Below, piece after piece: positions 1 through 12,973 of a stretch of DNA of 64,000 bases. The stretch is from assembly GCA_019915135.1 (NCBI GenBank), contig JAHLMK010000017.1:310001-374000 (forward strand), written 5' to 3'. The notes under the pieces are model-generated. The model had not been told where the DNA came from, made no database searches, and saw only the letters and a program-made list of their open reading frames with translations. The translations under genes were made by a program, and so were the position numbers. The stretch is from Strobilurus pachycystidiatus (Eukaryota > Basidiomycota > Agaricomycetes > Agaricales > Physalacriaceae). Every line of letters starts with the position of its first letter. The stretch's first letter is position 1.

Positions 1-1693
1 GCCGCGCCCTTTAGGCTGACTGAACATTGGTGGGCGACGTTTGTATTGAGAAGGTGTTACGGCGAAAGCATGTGTGGCAGTGAGGGCTAGACGGAGAACA
101 GTGAACACCGTGTCCTCCTGAAACACAAGTCGCCAGTTCGATTCTGATGAAAGGCAACAGGGTCGGACCGGTCGACTTGCTCTTCACCATGATGTTCTGT
201 GTTCTATCCTTCTGCAGCTCTGTCTGCGGCGCCCGCGGTCGCACATTGCTTGTGGTTTTTCTGAGAAATCTTTCTATATCGCTACCTCTATACCACACTT
301 GGCAGGCCATCCTGCCCCATGGCGAGCAAAGGACATAAGTTTGCACGTTTGTTCGACCACCAAATCACGCCTCCTTACGGGGGAAGCTTTTCAATATTCT
401 CCGTGTCTTGGCAACACGACTCTGCTACTGCACCTCGGTTCTATATCGACAGGACGCCTCAACAACCACGACGGTCTCTCGTCGCCGGACTCTACTTTCG
501 TTCCGTGTACAGATGTTCGCTTGGCTTCCACTGGGCATCTCTGCTGCCAAACATTCTAATCGCTTACCCGTTGACGATCTACCTTCTCCTGATGCCACTC
601 AAAGCTATCGGTCATCGGCGTCTGCCCACCTAGACCCTCCCGCAACGCCGTTTCTCTCTATCCCGCGTGCTGAATCCTGTACAATCGTATCATTCAAGAC
701 ATTGACTAAAACCACATCTGGAACTCTACTCACTGTTTCCCGCATCTCACTATTCTCGTCCAACTGCCAATTGCTGTCATTCAACCTCGTTTGCGACTGG
801 AACAAGCGTTGGACAATTCAGGCTGACGTTCGCTGTCACGGTCCTTCTGTCGGCTTCCTGTCTTTGTGCGGAGAATCATTGAATTCATGCTCCATTCGCA
901 GCCATTGAAGTGCCAGAACGCGATGCGATTGCCGAGACCTCAACACATATACGCCAAGTTGTGCGTATCTGCGCCACATGTACCATTTTGAAGCTACGAG
1001 TGTCACTGTGAAAAGAGAGGTTCGAGGTCTCCCTCCAGTATCTGCAATTACGAGGAAAAGGCACCATGGGAAAGACCTAGTGGCGGCCAGGTAGGTGGCG
1101 CACCTTCTGCTCTGTGCGGGTCTGATTCATTCCTCACACCCAACTTCTCCTAGACGACTCCAGAGACCAGGTCTAATCGGTCTGACAAGCCAGTTGACAT
1201 TTCTTCAAGTCACTTTTACCATTTCGCGAGGAGCATCATTCAAAGTCACCCCGGCCACCTATACTTGCAATGCCTTCCCGGAGAGGACGTCAGCAAGAAT
1301 GCAGACCGACAACAGACCGAGACGTGCATCGCTCTCCAACACGCCATCAGCGAGTCCCCATCGGCTGTACGGGTAACATCTCGGACCCGCTACGAAATGG
1401 TTGTGAGAGCTACCCACAGTACCGCGGTCTTTGCAATTTCCCTGACGCCAATCGATTCGGCCAATTACCGATAACTTACTCACTGTATCTACTGTATCTT
1501 TCGTACTCTAGTCAAGAGCTGTAGCACCAATACACTGCTTATCATTACCGGACGCGATGATTGGCCGCAGAGCGGGCGTAGACGAAGCCGAACTCCGAAC
1601 TCGATCTCTCGCGGCCATGATGATGGCAGCCCCGTTCTCAGCATCAGCATCCTGCCAACGGCAAAGCCTTGCCTTCCTGCCTTCTACCGCAAC
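1..1693. other. No supported gene; upstream region of ferrochelatase
   Basis: No reading frame here shows a family motif, and the open frames on both strands overlap each other. The longest plus-strand frame (408-908, Ser/Thr/Leu-rich) has no recognisable domain and no plausible splice partners. A minus-strand frame at 605-805 is rich in Asp/Glu/Val but has no ATG. The stretch may hold the decayed end of a gene cut by the window edge, or only the promoter and 5' UTR of the ferrochelatase gene that follows. Confidence 0.4.
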
Positions 1694-3115
<1,422 letters not shown>

Positions 3116-3398
3116 TACCTAATGCTTGAAGCTCGATGGCAGCGCGTCTCGATGAGTACCCGAACATGGGCTGCAATCGGGATGGTCGTGTTAGTTTCAA
3201 TACATTACTATTGTATTAAGTTACCATCCGTCAGTGACAGAGCGTTTGTTATGAACTCGACCATTCGAAGTGAAAATCTCTATCTGGAGTCTGGACGTGC
3301 TTAGCATTTGCTTTGAATTGAGTAGGATTTGTGAATGAGCGAGTTTCCGTTTTGGGCTCGCTCTTCGCTTGTTTCATCTGCGACGCTCACTCGGCTCA

Positions 3399-3404
3399 TA
3401 TAAA
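3399..3404 (+). promoter_or_regulatory. TATA box of the ERG8 gene
   Basis: A perfect TATAAA lies 36 bases before the ERG8 ATG. If it is used, transcription would begin only a few bases before the start codon, giving a very short leader. The rest of the 324-base gap between ferrochelatase and ERG8 shows nothing else I recognise. Confidence 0.5.
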
Positions 3405-3439
3405 GGTTGGGCACTGCTTGGCTTAATCGCTATCCAAAC

Positions 3440-5303
3440 ATGTCCACTGTTGTCTCCGCCCCAGGAAAAGTGCTCATTGCCGGCGGGTATCTCGTCTTGG
3501 ATCCTCTGTATTCTGGCATCGTCGTGTCTGCATCCTCTCGCTTCTACACGGTCATAACCGCTGATGACAACATTGGATCGAACCATATCCAAGTGCGATC
3601 TCCCCAATTCCTTGATGCGACATGGAAATACACGGTCTCGTTCGGAGAGTCTACTGTTCAAGTTGACGAGCACGCCGACAAGTAAGCAGTTTCGATTGAT
3701 CCATGGGGCCAGGCATGTATTGATGGTGGTGCTAGCACGAGCAAGAACAAATTTGTGTTCCTTGCCTTGAAGAAGACTTTGGCTCTGGTTTGTGAAGTCA
3801 GTGGCGTTGCTGGCATCAAGGCATCCCTCAGTAAAGGCCTCGATATAGCCATCGCTGGTGACAATGATTTTTATTCGCAAAGAGCCAAGGTACATCACTT
3901 GTCACCTCATCTTGAAACCCAGTCATCTATACTGTAACAGCTAGAATCGCTCAATCTGTCCCGAACGCTCAAATCTCTGGAGTCTATCGAACCCTTCGCG
4001 TCAACCGGCGTTCGTCTCTCTGATGTTCACAAGACGGGAATGGGTTCATCCGCCTCTCTGATCACTTCGCTGGTGTCCGGCCTCCTCCTCCACTTCCACA
4101 CCATCCCCGCTGCCTCCTTCTCGGACGTCAACACCGATGGCAGGCGCCTCGCTCACAATGTGGCACAGTACGTTCACTGTCTGGCGCAGGGCAAGGTCGG
4201 CAGTGGTTTCGATGTATCCGCCGCTGTATTCGGGAGCCATCTCTATACTCGCTTCGACCCGGATGTTATCAAGGACCTGATGAGCGAGGATGCGGTATGT
4301 CGAAACCTCCGCAGTACTCCATGCATTTGGGTGTCGAATTGAAACGCGTACCTTTTGTCACAGACATCATCTCTCTATCCCGTCCTGTCGCCGACGAACA
4401 AAGCGTGGAATTATCGTGTCGAGCCGTTTCAGCTACCCCCGCTCACTCGGATTATGTTGGCTGACGTTGATGCCGGGAGCGACACTCCGTCTCTCGTCGG
4501 CAAGGTGCTGAAATGGAGGAAAGAGGATAGCGCCCGGGGTAGGTGTCTGATTGTACGACTGCTTGAACGGAAATATTCATTCAGGCGGTATGCTCAGCGA
4601 ACGCACTCTGGACAGCCCTAGACAAGACGAACCAATCGCTCGCTCAGACTCTGCTCAAGATCTCGAAGCTCTATTCCGAAGATGTGAAGAATTATACGAG
4701 TGCAGTCAAGTACATCTCGACGTTGAGTCACGTTCAGGTGGGTGATTTCGTTGTTCCTCGTCCATTCCTTCATCTGAATGTTCCTTGCAGTGGACGGCGA
4801 ATCCCCAGATACCCGACGAAGAGCGTAACATTATAGATGCGTTCCACGAGGCTCATAAACTATCGGAGGTAAGTTAAGATCTACATAAGCATTATGTCCC
4901 AATGACATCCTTTCAAGAGCATACGCGCCAAAATGCGCGAGATGGGCTCTCTTGCTGGTGTACCTATAGAGCCAGAAGGCCAGACGAACCTTCTCGACGC
5001 ATGTATATCACAAGCCGGAGTCATTGGAGGTGGTGTGCCAGGCGGTGAGTTACAAGTCAGTCAACAAACGTGGATCCTAACCTCCCCACTTTTGCAGCTG
5101 GTGGATATGATGCCGTCTGGCTCCTCGTGCTGGACCCCGTTGACTCTACGCCTGATCAGCCACCCACACAGAGAGTAGAACACATCTGGGCTCGGTACCC
5201 TGGCGTGTCCCCACTGTCCGCAAGTGAGAGTATGGCGAAGGGATCACGGATTGAACAGTTAGAAGATATCAAGGGACTGAAGGAGGCTGTCACCAGGTCG
5301 TAG
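3440..5303 (+). CDS. ERG8: Phosphomevalonate kinase
   Basis: Phosphorylates mevalonate 5-phosphate to the diphosphate in the cytosolic mevalonate pathway to sterols and isoprenoids. The protein opens with VVSAPGKVLIAGGYLVLD, the N-terminal signature of fungal Erg8. The GHMP-kinase ATP-binding loop is KTGMGSSASLIT, followed by the family motif GSGFDVSAAVFGSHLYTRF. The C-terminal GHMP domain ends with a glycine-rich PGAGGYDAVWLL-type segment (GGYDAVWLLVLDP) near 5100. The frame is rebuilt across several short introns (for example after 3681, near 3890 and near 4295). The start is the first ATG after a TATA box and gives the conserved N-terminus directly. The gene is convergent with the RING gene, with about 210 bases between stops. 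Confidence 0.95.
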
Positions 5304-5516
5304 GCCAGAGTAAAGTGTAACATCGGATACCGACTTGCATGTTGCAAACAGCGCTCGATGTTTTTCATCTTAGGCAATCATTTTGAATATAATGTCATGG
5401 TCTTCGGAACATTGATGATGAGAGCATAGGTACACGACTCGTACATATAGTATGTGTTTTGTAGGTTGTTACAGTAAATTACAACAGAGAAAGCGCTTGA
5501 GGTCCAAGACAATGTT

Positions 5517-7563
5517 CTACAAGGTAGTATGCGCCACAATGGGCAGAGGAGGGTCTGTGGGATCCGCTTCCTCTTGAATCCGCCGACGTCGCACAGCAGA
5601 GCGAATGTAGCGCGAAAATCGGTTACTGGTAAGGCTGTGTGGACGTGGGTCATATCTATCATTCCCATGCTGTTGCTGTTCGGCTGGGCCGTCGTTTTCC
5701 CTGGATAGCATGGTCTCAAGTGCGAGGAAATCTGGAAAGGATCAGTCAGCAATCGGACGTGCTATCAAATCGCAAAACATCACACCCACCCTGTCGACAA
5801 ATGGGACAAGAGCTAGATAGCTCGAGGAGCCATGGGTCCACGCATTGCTGATGGAAGCGATGCTGTCCCTCGCACGGCAGGATGCGAACATCGTCATCAT
5901 CCTCGAAATCAACGATGCATATGGGGCATGTCTCTCGACCAATAGCGGCAGGAACTGGGACGTCTTCTCCGGCATCTTTCACTCTGGAAGAGCCTTCTCC
6001 CAGATGATCACCAGACATGTCTCGCAATTCCGCCGGGCGACGTTTTCGTGGTCGAGGTGTAGCAAGTACGGCAGCATCCGGAGCATCAAGCGAGCGGTCT
6101 TGACGACGCTCAGAACCCATTTCGTGCATGGCCACAGAGGTACCGTCGCGCTCATCATCAAAGCTTCTTGATTCAGAGTCTTTTGGCTGGTCCTCGAACT
6201 CGCGCTCGCGCTCGCGCTGGCGGTGTTGGGCACTACTGCCGAACTTGACGATGGGGAAGGTGTCGAGGATCGCACGCGTCAGGCCTTGTGTGCGTGACTG
6301 ATAGAACTCCCCATCGCCTCGTCGCCTGGGTCCATAGCGTTCAGGGTGGCGAATGGCGCGAATAGCCTTTCAAAAGGGGATGATGAGACTATGATATATT
6401 TGACGCTCAAAGAAGCTCACTCCAGTGGCAATTATGATACAGAAGAGTGCCGAAACACACCCTGTTATCACGTAGAGAACAATCCTAGGGAACCAGTCAG
6501 CTCGTGTATGGAGGGTGAGAAGGCTTGCCCACATAGCTAGTGCAGTATTAGATGATCCCGAGGAGTCACCACTGCCACTACTACCAGACGCACTTGAAGA
6601 CGTGTTGGCCTCTCCAGTTGCATTGTAAGCTATTAACGTAGCGAAAAGGAACCCGGGAGCTTGGGCATAGCCATCCCGGATCGTAGACTCCATTATCGAG
6701 GCAGAATCGTTTAACTTTTTGGAGTTGTAAGTCGCAGAAATACTATGATTCGTTGATCCTATCTGCCCAAACTGATACTCGATTAGACGCGATGAGCCGA
6801 GACTCTGTGTGGAGAAGATGTCGAAGACCTGGTCGAAGTTTTCTGGATCAGCATATTCCGGGTTGATGATGCATGCAACGGAAAATAGGGAGTAGAGAAG
6901 CTGTTTTACTGATTAGCGCCATGCTGTGCTGAAATGATGATTATTCACTGCAGCTTTCGCGCCCTTGTCGCGTGCCAGCGTGAAGATGTCGAGCTCCTGG
7001 AGAACGGCGTGAAAAAGAGCGGCATGAGATTGAGTCTGACGGCCCACCTGACTGTCGTCTGTCGCATTGAAATCACAGGAAACCAAAGCAATCCACGGTG
7101 TATCGGCTGTTTCATTGTAAGGGTGGGAAGAGCAGTGACACAGTGGATGATGAGCCAGCAGTCAAAAGTCGAGCATACGCACTCACTGCCTGGGGTGTTG
7201 TTATTGGCAATGGTTTCGGAGAAGTGCAGCAGGGCCCCCTTCAAGGGAAAGTCAAAGACTGTAGTATTGGGTGGAAATGCGTCACACTTGGCTAAGCCCA
7301 TTTGTCCCTTCTCCCGCCAGCTGGTAGGAGACGTGTTGGTAGTACGACCCGTTCATGTACCATTGCAAGTGTAATTGAGAGACATCCGAGACGTTCAGGC
7401 CACCTGGAATCGAGTCTAAGTTGCAGAGCAGAAACGGCGCGGTGCATGGAAATTCACCTGCGATTGCATCATCGGTCGAGTTCGTGGGCGATGCGGGAAT
7501 ATAGGAGAAAGCATGAGGTAGCCCGCCCAGCAGCACCAGTGCAGACAGAATGGAGGCGCGCAT
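5517..7563 (-). CDS. Membrane-anchored RING-H2 E3 ubiquitin ligase
   Basis: Predicted to transfer ubiquitin from an E2 to membrane or endosomal substrates. The first ATG (7563) starts a hydrophobic signal peptide ending near HAFSYIPA. A luminal domain with N-glycosylation sites (NSTDD, NVSDV, NGSYY) and cysteines follows. A transmembrane helix ([20 protein letters not shown]) lies at about 6430-6500, next to a Ser/Gly-rich linker. The cytosolic part has a basic region and then a RING-H2 domain at about 5790-5930: CPIC, then C-x4-H-x2-H-x2-C, then CPIC. This is the topology of PA-TM-RING ligases (RNF13/Goliath, plant RMR). I cannot confirm a protease-associated fold in the luminal half. The last exon is short, basic and ends at 5517. 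At least five introns interrupt the gene. Substrate unknown. Confidence 0.8.
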
Positions 7564-7753
7564 CCCCGACAATGGGGGGCAACGAGGCGGTCGGATTCAA
7601 AAGACAAGCCGATTTCGCACGTGTACGCTCAGACTTAGCGCCTGTTACTCTCAGGGCTGGACGCCAAACAGTTTCATAGTCTGCTTTTTCGTCTGCTCTC
7701 ATCTACTATGCTATTCGGTGTACAGTATACCTTGAAAAGCTCGACCGTCTGAA

Positions 7754-9420
7754 CTACAACAGCTTTCCTACAGGAGCCTGGAAACCATCCTTGAAGTCGT
7801 ACACAAGCCTGCCTCTTACAAACGTCTTCTCGACAACACCAGACAGCCTCTGTCCTTCGTAGGGAGACAACTTGTTCTTGAAGTTCAAGGATTCCTTGGT
7901 AACCTTGGGACGTTGTCAGGAAGACAGAACAACTGCAATGGTAACCATATCACCTCGAATTCCGCCTCTGGATCCCACACCACAAAGTCTCCGTCGTGGC
8001 CGACTTTCAATTGGCCCTTCAAATGATCTAATCCAGCGTGTTTTGCGCTCTTCCCACTTGTCCAATCCAAAATCTTCCCTATGGTGACGCCCCGTTTCCG
8101 TCCCTCTGTCCACAGCAAGCTTAAACCCAGTCCTAGTGTGCTGATCCCACCCCACGCCCCCATAATGTCGCCGTCATCAAGCTTCTTCAGCGAGGCGACA
8201 CAAGGACTGTGATCCGAGACTACACAGTCGATGACACCTTCAATCAAGGCCGCCCAAAGCAAATCTCGATTAATCTCTTCTCGGATCGGAGGACAGCATT
8301 TGAATTCAGGATGTCCATGGGGAATCATGTCCGCCGAAAGGCAGAGGTAATGGAAACACGTCTCGACAGTCAGCTTCAATCCAGCGGCTTTTGCGGTGCG
8401 TATCAAGGGAAGGGCAGATGAGGCCGACAAGTGGACAATATGGCATCGCAGAGATGGGAACTGCTCCTGTAGGGACGTAATAAGCGCGATGGCGTCAACT
8501 TCGAGTTTCTGCGGTCGCGAGGTCAGAAAGGTGGAATACAATGTGGGCGATAGATGGGAGGTATCCACGGCGTCTTTGGGCGAGGTATCATCATCAAGTT
8601 CTGCGTGAAAGAGTAGCACCGTCGGAACGGCCTATTATTGGACGAAAGAGAGAGAGAGAAAGAGCAGCATCAGATAGAGATACAGAGGGTAGCACCGAGA
8701 TAATTTACCTCCAGGACACGCATAGATTCCCTGAGGTCTGACTCGGCCACACAAGGAAATTCCTAAAGGCCGAAATGACAGATGCAGCAACAAACTGAGA
8801 TAGCATCGCTAGATGTACGTACTTCGACGCCACTTTCAATCAGAAAACACTTGAAGCCTTTGACACCGGCTTCCACCAATGGTATGAGATGTTCCTTGGA
8901 TTATGATCATGCATGTATTTTGGACGGCCAGAGCGGATCTGTACCTGATTACCTGGAATGACGCCTCCCCAGAATGCGACGTCTGTGAAACACTGATTCT
9001 GGGACGCGGCGCGCTTGACCGTCAAGTATTCGACGGATACTGTAGGTGGAATGGAGTTGAGCGGCATGTCAACTACAGTCGTGACTCCGCCTGAGGCCGC
9101 GGCGCGAGTCCCTGTATAGAATCCTTCCCAGTCTGTGCGGCCGGGTTCATTGAGATGGACGTGAGAGCTGACGGGGAGAGGGCCATAAGCGGATGCCGTC
9201 GGAGACAGGAAATGACGAACTCGACAAGCCCGGGGAGAATGTATTTGTTGCCAGCATCTACCCAAAGAACATCTTCTGCATAAGATGATCGCGAAGCCTT
9301 AGAATGAATGATATCGATGATTTTGCCAGAAGCCAGGTCAATGGTTATCGAAGCCGGCTGTGGGAGATCAGAGCCCGGAAGCAGAACGTTGTTGCCCACG
9401 CAGACAAGACGTGTAGCCAT
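7754..9420 (-). CDS. DAL1: Allantoinase
   Basis: Hydrolyses allantoin to allantoate in purine-nitrogen salvage. It is a member of the amidohydrolase superfamily with a binuclear metal centre. The start gives the small beta-sandwich domain (ITIDLASGKIIDI, VDAGNKYILPGLV). Metal-ligand motifs follow in order: HVHLNEPGRTDWEGF (His-x-His), VKGFKCFLIESGVE with the carbamylated-lysine position, CHIVHLSAS, ETCFHYL, and DHSPC for the catalytic Asp. The C-terminus (GDFVVWDP, then DGFQAPVGKLL) ends at the TAG at 7754-7756. About five introns. The start is the ATG at 9420, with none upstream in frame. The upstream region is shared with the divergent Yippee gene (385 bases between start codons). No other allantoin-pathway gene lies nearby, so there is no DAL cluster in this window. 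Confidence 0.95.
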
Positions 9421-9744
9421 ACGTTCACAAGATGTAACTCAAAGATAGATGGAAAGATGGAGGGTGAGAAAGACAGGGTCGAAATACGGGGGTTTCCCAC
9501 CTCAGCCACCGTATCGGGTGTGGCCACTCATCAAAACTCATATCGGGGTATAGTACGTCCGGGTGTGCCATCCGCCTGATAGACCCATCGGCCAAGCCAA
9601 TCAAGCACATGCGCTCAATCTATCAATCACAATGCTCTCTTCTCTGGTCACGATCGGATGTGCAGCCTAACTAGTGCATTGTAAGCTTGCTGCATTCCTG
9701 GCTCAGTGATGGTATCCAGAATGACGGGCACTGCCCACCGCGGA

Positions 9745-9750
9745 TATAAA
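9745..9750 (+). promoter_or_regulatory. TATA box upstream of the Yippee-like gene
   Basis: TATAAA lies 56 bases before the ATG at 9806, in the 385-base divergent region between allantoinase and the Yippee-like gene. It is followed by a C/T-rich stretch (CATTTCCCCTCC), the usual look of a fungal transcription start region. Confidence 0.45.
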
Positions 9751-9805
9751 GCATTTCCCCTCCAGAGTACCCATCATCTCTATTCTCTATTCCTACCCAC
9801 CCAGC

Positions 9806-10449
9806 ATGTCCCACCTCGAGCTGCAGCGCAACTTCTCGTGCGCGACCATGGACATTGAGAAACCCAAGACGCCCTTGCGGCGCCTCCCCAGTCTGCCGAG
9901 CGCAGCTCGTCCCCAACCCCACCTGCCACAGGCCAGGCCACTTCCCCCCATCCCACGCCCACTGGTGTGCAAACGATGCAAGTCCTATGTAACATGCATA
10001 AGCATGCTTCTTCCTCTTTCCAAGGTCAGTCGCGTCGCGTGTTCTAATTAGTGGGATCCGCGTCCTGACCCTGATGCAGATACCTGCAAGCTCGCGAGCC
10101 TTCCGGGGCTTCAACGGGAAAGCTTCCCTGTTCACCGAAATGTGAGGCAGTGCTCCTTCGTCCCGCACATCTCTTGACTGACCGACCCGTTAGACATCAT
10201 GTCAACTTCTCCGACCCTGCCGTTCACCTGATGAATACCGGTGCACATACTATGCAGGAGATTACGTGCTCTACATGCCACTCTGACCTTGGATGGTACA
10301 TCGTACGAGCGCATTCCAGCAGTGAACGATGGAAGGAAGGTCACTTCCTTCTGGAGCTCGAAAGCCTGACTGCAAAGCTGGACGCAGTCGCACCCAGGAA
10401 ACCACGATCTGTGGCGTCGAGCGCTTCAGATTCTGATGATAGTAGTTGA
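9806..10449 (+). CDS. Yippee/Moh1-family zinc-binding protein
   Basis: Yippee proteins are small zinc-binding proteins of the CULT/beta-tent fold. The yeast member Moh1 and human YPEL5 associate with the GID/CTLH ubiquitin ligase; most other roles are unclear. Three exons are visible, with introns at about 9989-10079 and 10142-10193. The spliced frame has a proline-rich N-terminal tail of about 50 residues, then LVCKRCKSY (first C-x2-C), SRAFRGFNGKASLFTE, HHVNFSDPAVHLMNTGAH, ITCSTCHSDLGWYIV (second C-x2-C), and the family end motif ERWKEGHFLLELESL. A Ser/Asp-rich tail (SDSDDSS) finishes the protein. The ATG at 9806 is the first in frame; an ATG at 9848 is possible. Confidence 0.9.
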
Positions 10450-12973
10450 ATTACTACCTCACTTCCTCCTTCCCCGGGTGTTTCCCTTTGATCCCACAAT
10501 TCGTATTCTTATTATGACGCATTTGTATTTTGTACTCGACGCACAAAGCCTGTATGTACCATTAGCATTATCCTGCGAAACTTGACATACGTTTCTACTC
10601 ACTGTAACGTTCCCACAGCGAAGAGAATGTAACCACACGACAGATCACCGGTAACTAGGTATGTAACTTCACAGTGGGTCATTCGTCCTCGGACAGTACT
10701 AGTGTATCAAATGACGCCTGGGTTATATGAACTTGACCCCTCGTTTCGCTTTCGTCAGACAGATATCATGCCTCACACAAGCCTAAACATCCGCCCAGAC
10801 GATAAGCTGCGAGAGGTACTAGTAGACTGGAGTGTTTTCAGGCGTCGCTCAAAGTAAGAACTTTGTAATTACTATCTCGCCTTGGAAACTTTACGCCTTG
10901 CCATCAGGTAACTAAGTTCCATCTTATCGGGTGAAGACCTCAAGAATCTTATACAGTGCTTGAGGCGTGATACGAACACTGATTGCTGTCAGTCTTGTCG
11001 ATGTACTTATGATTTGCTGCTCCTGTGCGGCTAGCTTTGGCGGTACCACTGCTGCGCCGTCTCTAAGTAGTGTAGATGGGGCTGGGGGGGCGGTGGCATG
11101 CAATCGTCCAGGGTACCAATATATTGCTCTGGAAAGCCACTTGACTGTCACTTTTCAGCTCGCGGGCAATTGATAGAATGATCAGGAAATACATGCTGGT
11201 CCAGCGTGAACGGCGGGTCCTCAAGCGAATGACGCCGTGTTACTCTCTCGGTCGTTCCTAGTAACCGATCTGCGAGATGGTCCTTACCATAGGCACTAGT
11301 TGTGAACGGTTGATTGCAACGTTGGGTTGGAGGAGCGGCCCGCAGAACACACCGGGTCCGTATTAGATTAAGCGATGAAAAAGTCGACATGTCCAGAAGA
11401 CTAGAGTGAATCGCATGAACTTTTGACATAACGCGATGGCAGACTCTAGCCCCTCGTCAATGGAAATCCATACGGGTCATGTTTGCTACATTGAATGTGA
11501 AGTTGCCGGGTAGTTCGCGTGTACGGCGTACGCACACTATGACACGGTCGACACCAAAGGCATTTAGATACATCGCACAGTACCTCGGGTGTTGGGCACG
11601 GTTTTTGCTGTGGCTGGCATTGTCTAGTCTGCCCAAATTTCCTCGGACTGGCGGCCAGTCTGGCGTTCTTCCTCATGATGGGTCCATGCGTCGTCTTCTC
11701 GAACGTCCCGAGTCCCCATTTGCAGGGAAACTGAAGATCGGAATAGTAGAGACTCAGTCGTTCGGCCTTCAGCAAGACTATATGAAATGGGGAACAGTTC
11801 GTCGGACGGCCTTCCGGAAACAAATATAATGTCGTCGTCAGGGACTCCCTGTATTCGTTTACCCAGCTCGATGCAAAATCTGGAGACTCGAGTTGCAAGA
11901 CCCTCGTGGGTTCATTGACGAAGGCGTCGGCAGTTGTTCAATTGCCGCTGACGTTTTCTGGATAGCTTTCTCGGGTTCATTGTGGATTCGGGTAGCCTAT
12001 ACAGATTGAGAGGTAAGGATGTGAGGAGCGACGAGCAAAATCAATACCTCTCTTTGACCGAATAGGATAGATTAGACAGAGGCGCCCCACGAGGCTCGCA
12101 GTTCGGAAATACCGCTGATACAGTGGGTCCATAGATGCACACATTTGCGTGACTGTCAACTATCCGTCCTCCATGGCCCCGCGCCTTGCTTGTTATCGGC
12201 AAATGAAGGGGCTAGGTTGATCTTCGTCACGATTGTCCTTATCACCAGCAGGAAAGCGATCACGATTACTTGGTCTAGACGCCGCCCCAACACTGACAAT
12301 GAGACCTTTTTGCTGATGACTTCAGTCTCGGGTGTTCTCGACTTTAGCCCTCGGTAGTGTATCAACGTACCCGGTCAAACACAGAGCGACAAGTCAGACG
12401 TAGCAGTTCCGATGGACACGTAGAGTTTATCGAGAAGGTCGATTCGGTTTTGTCGGGGTCTTCATCTGCTTTGAAAGTGGGTGGCATTGGGCAAATCACA
12501 CGCCTTGACAGCGACTACCCATCCAGCAAGTGATGAAAAGGGAGAAAGAAGGGATGACAGTGAGGATTTCTGTTCAGTGATCACTGTTGAACTTGAGAAT
12601 CATCAAGCAACTGAGTTATGTCAACACGCACGGCTGAAGGAAGCAAAGATGGCAGTCTGCCGAAGTCGAAACCTGATTGGTCGGCTTTCCGATCTTGACC
12701 GGCATCAGCGCGAGTACTCTGATGAACCACAGGTTCCCCTACTCAATTATCAGAGTCGCGTCTTGAGTTGAAACCCACCGACGACTCGACAGCTCATCCT
12801 CGGATTGACTTGTATGTACTGTACTTTTGAGGTATATTATACGTCGTCAGGTGGATGCAGCCTCTACGAACAGCAATCACGTTTCAAAAGGCGCTTGGGA
12901 CGTCCATACGGGACTGCATGGGTTGCGAATGAGTTTCACTACAAGCCAGCATCAAGCAAGAGAACCTACCGGT
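10450..12973. other. Gene-poor 2.5 kb stretch
   Basis: No family motif is recognisable on either strand. The longest open frames (11446-11898 minus, 11479-11829 plus, 12481-12771 plus) overlap each other or lack an ATG, and their composition is not protein-like. The short minus-strand frame ending at 10924 has a plausible C-terminal segment (TPQALYKILEVF), but no upstream exon joins to it convincingly. I see no terminal inverted repeats, target-site duplications, reverse transcriptase or transposase motifs. It holds the 3' ends of the two flanking, convergent genes and otherwise looks non-coding or decayed. Confidence 0.4.

Noticed and set aside
125..145. CAGTTCGATTCTG resembles a tRNA B box.
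   Set aside because: No matching A box at the right distance and no cloverleaf can be drawn from the flanks.
11446..11898. 150-codon minus-strand open frame in the gene-poor region.
   Set aside because: Starts with TTG, has no motif, and its composition (many Cys, His, Arg and Thr codons) looks like random translation.
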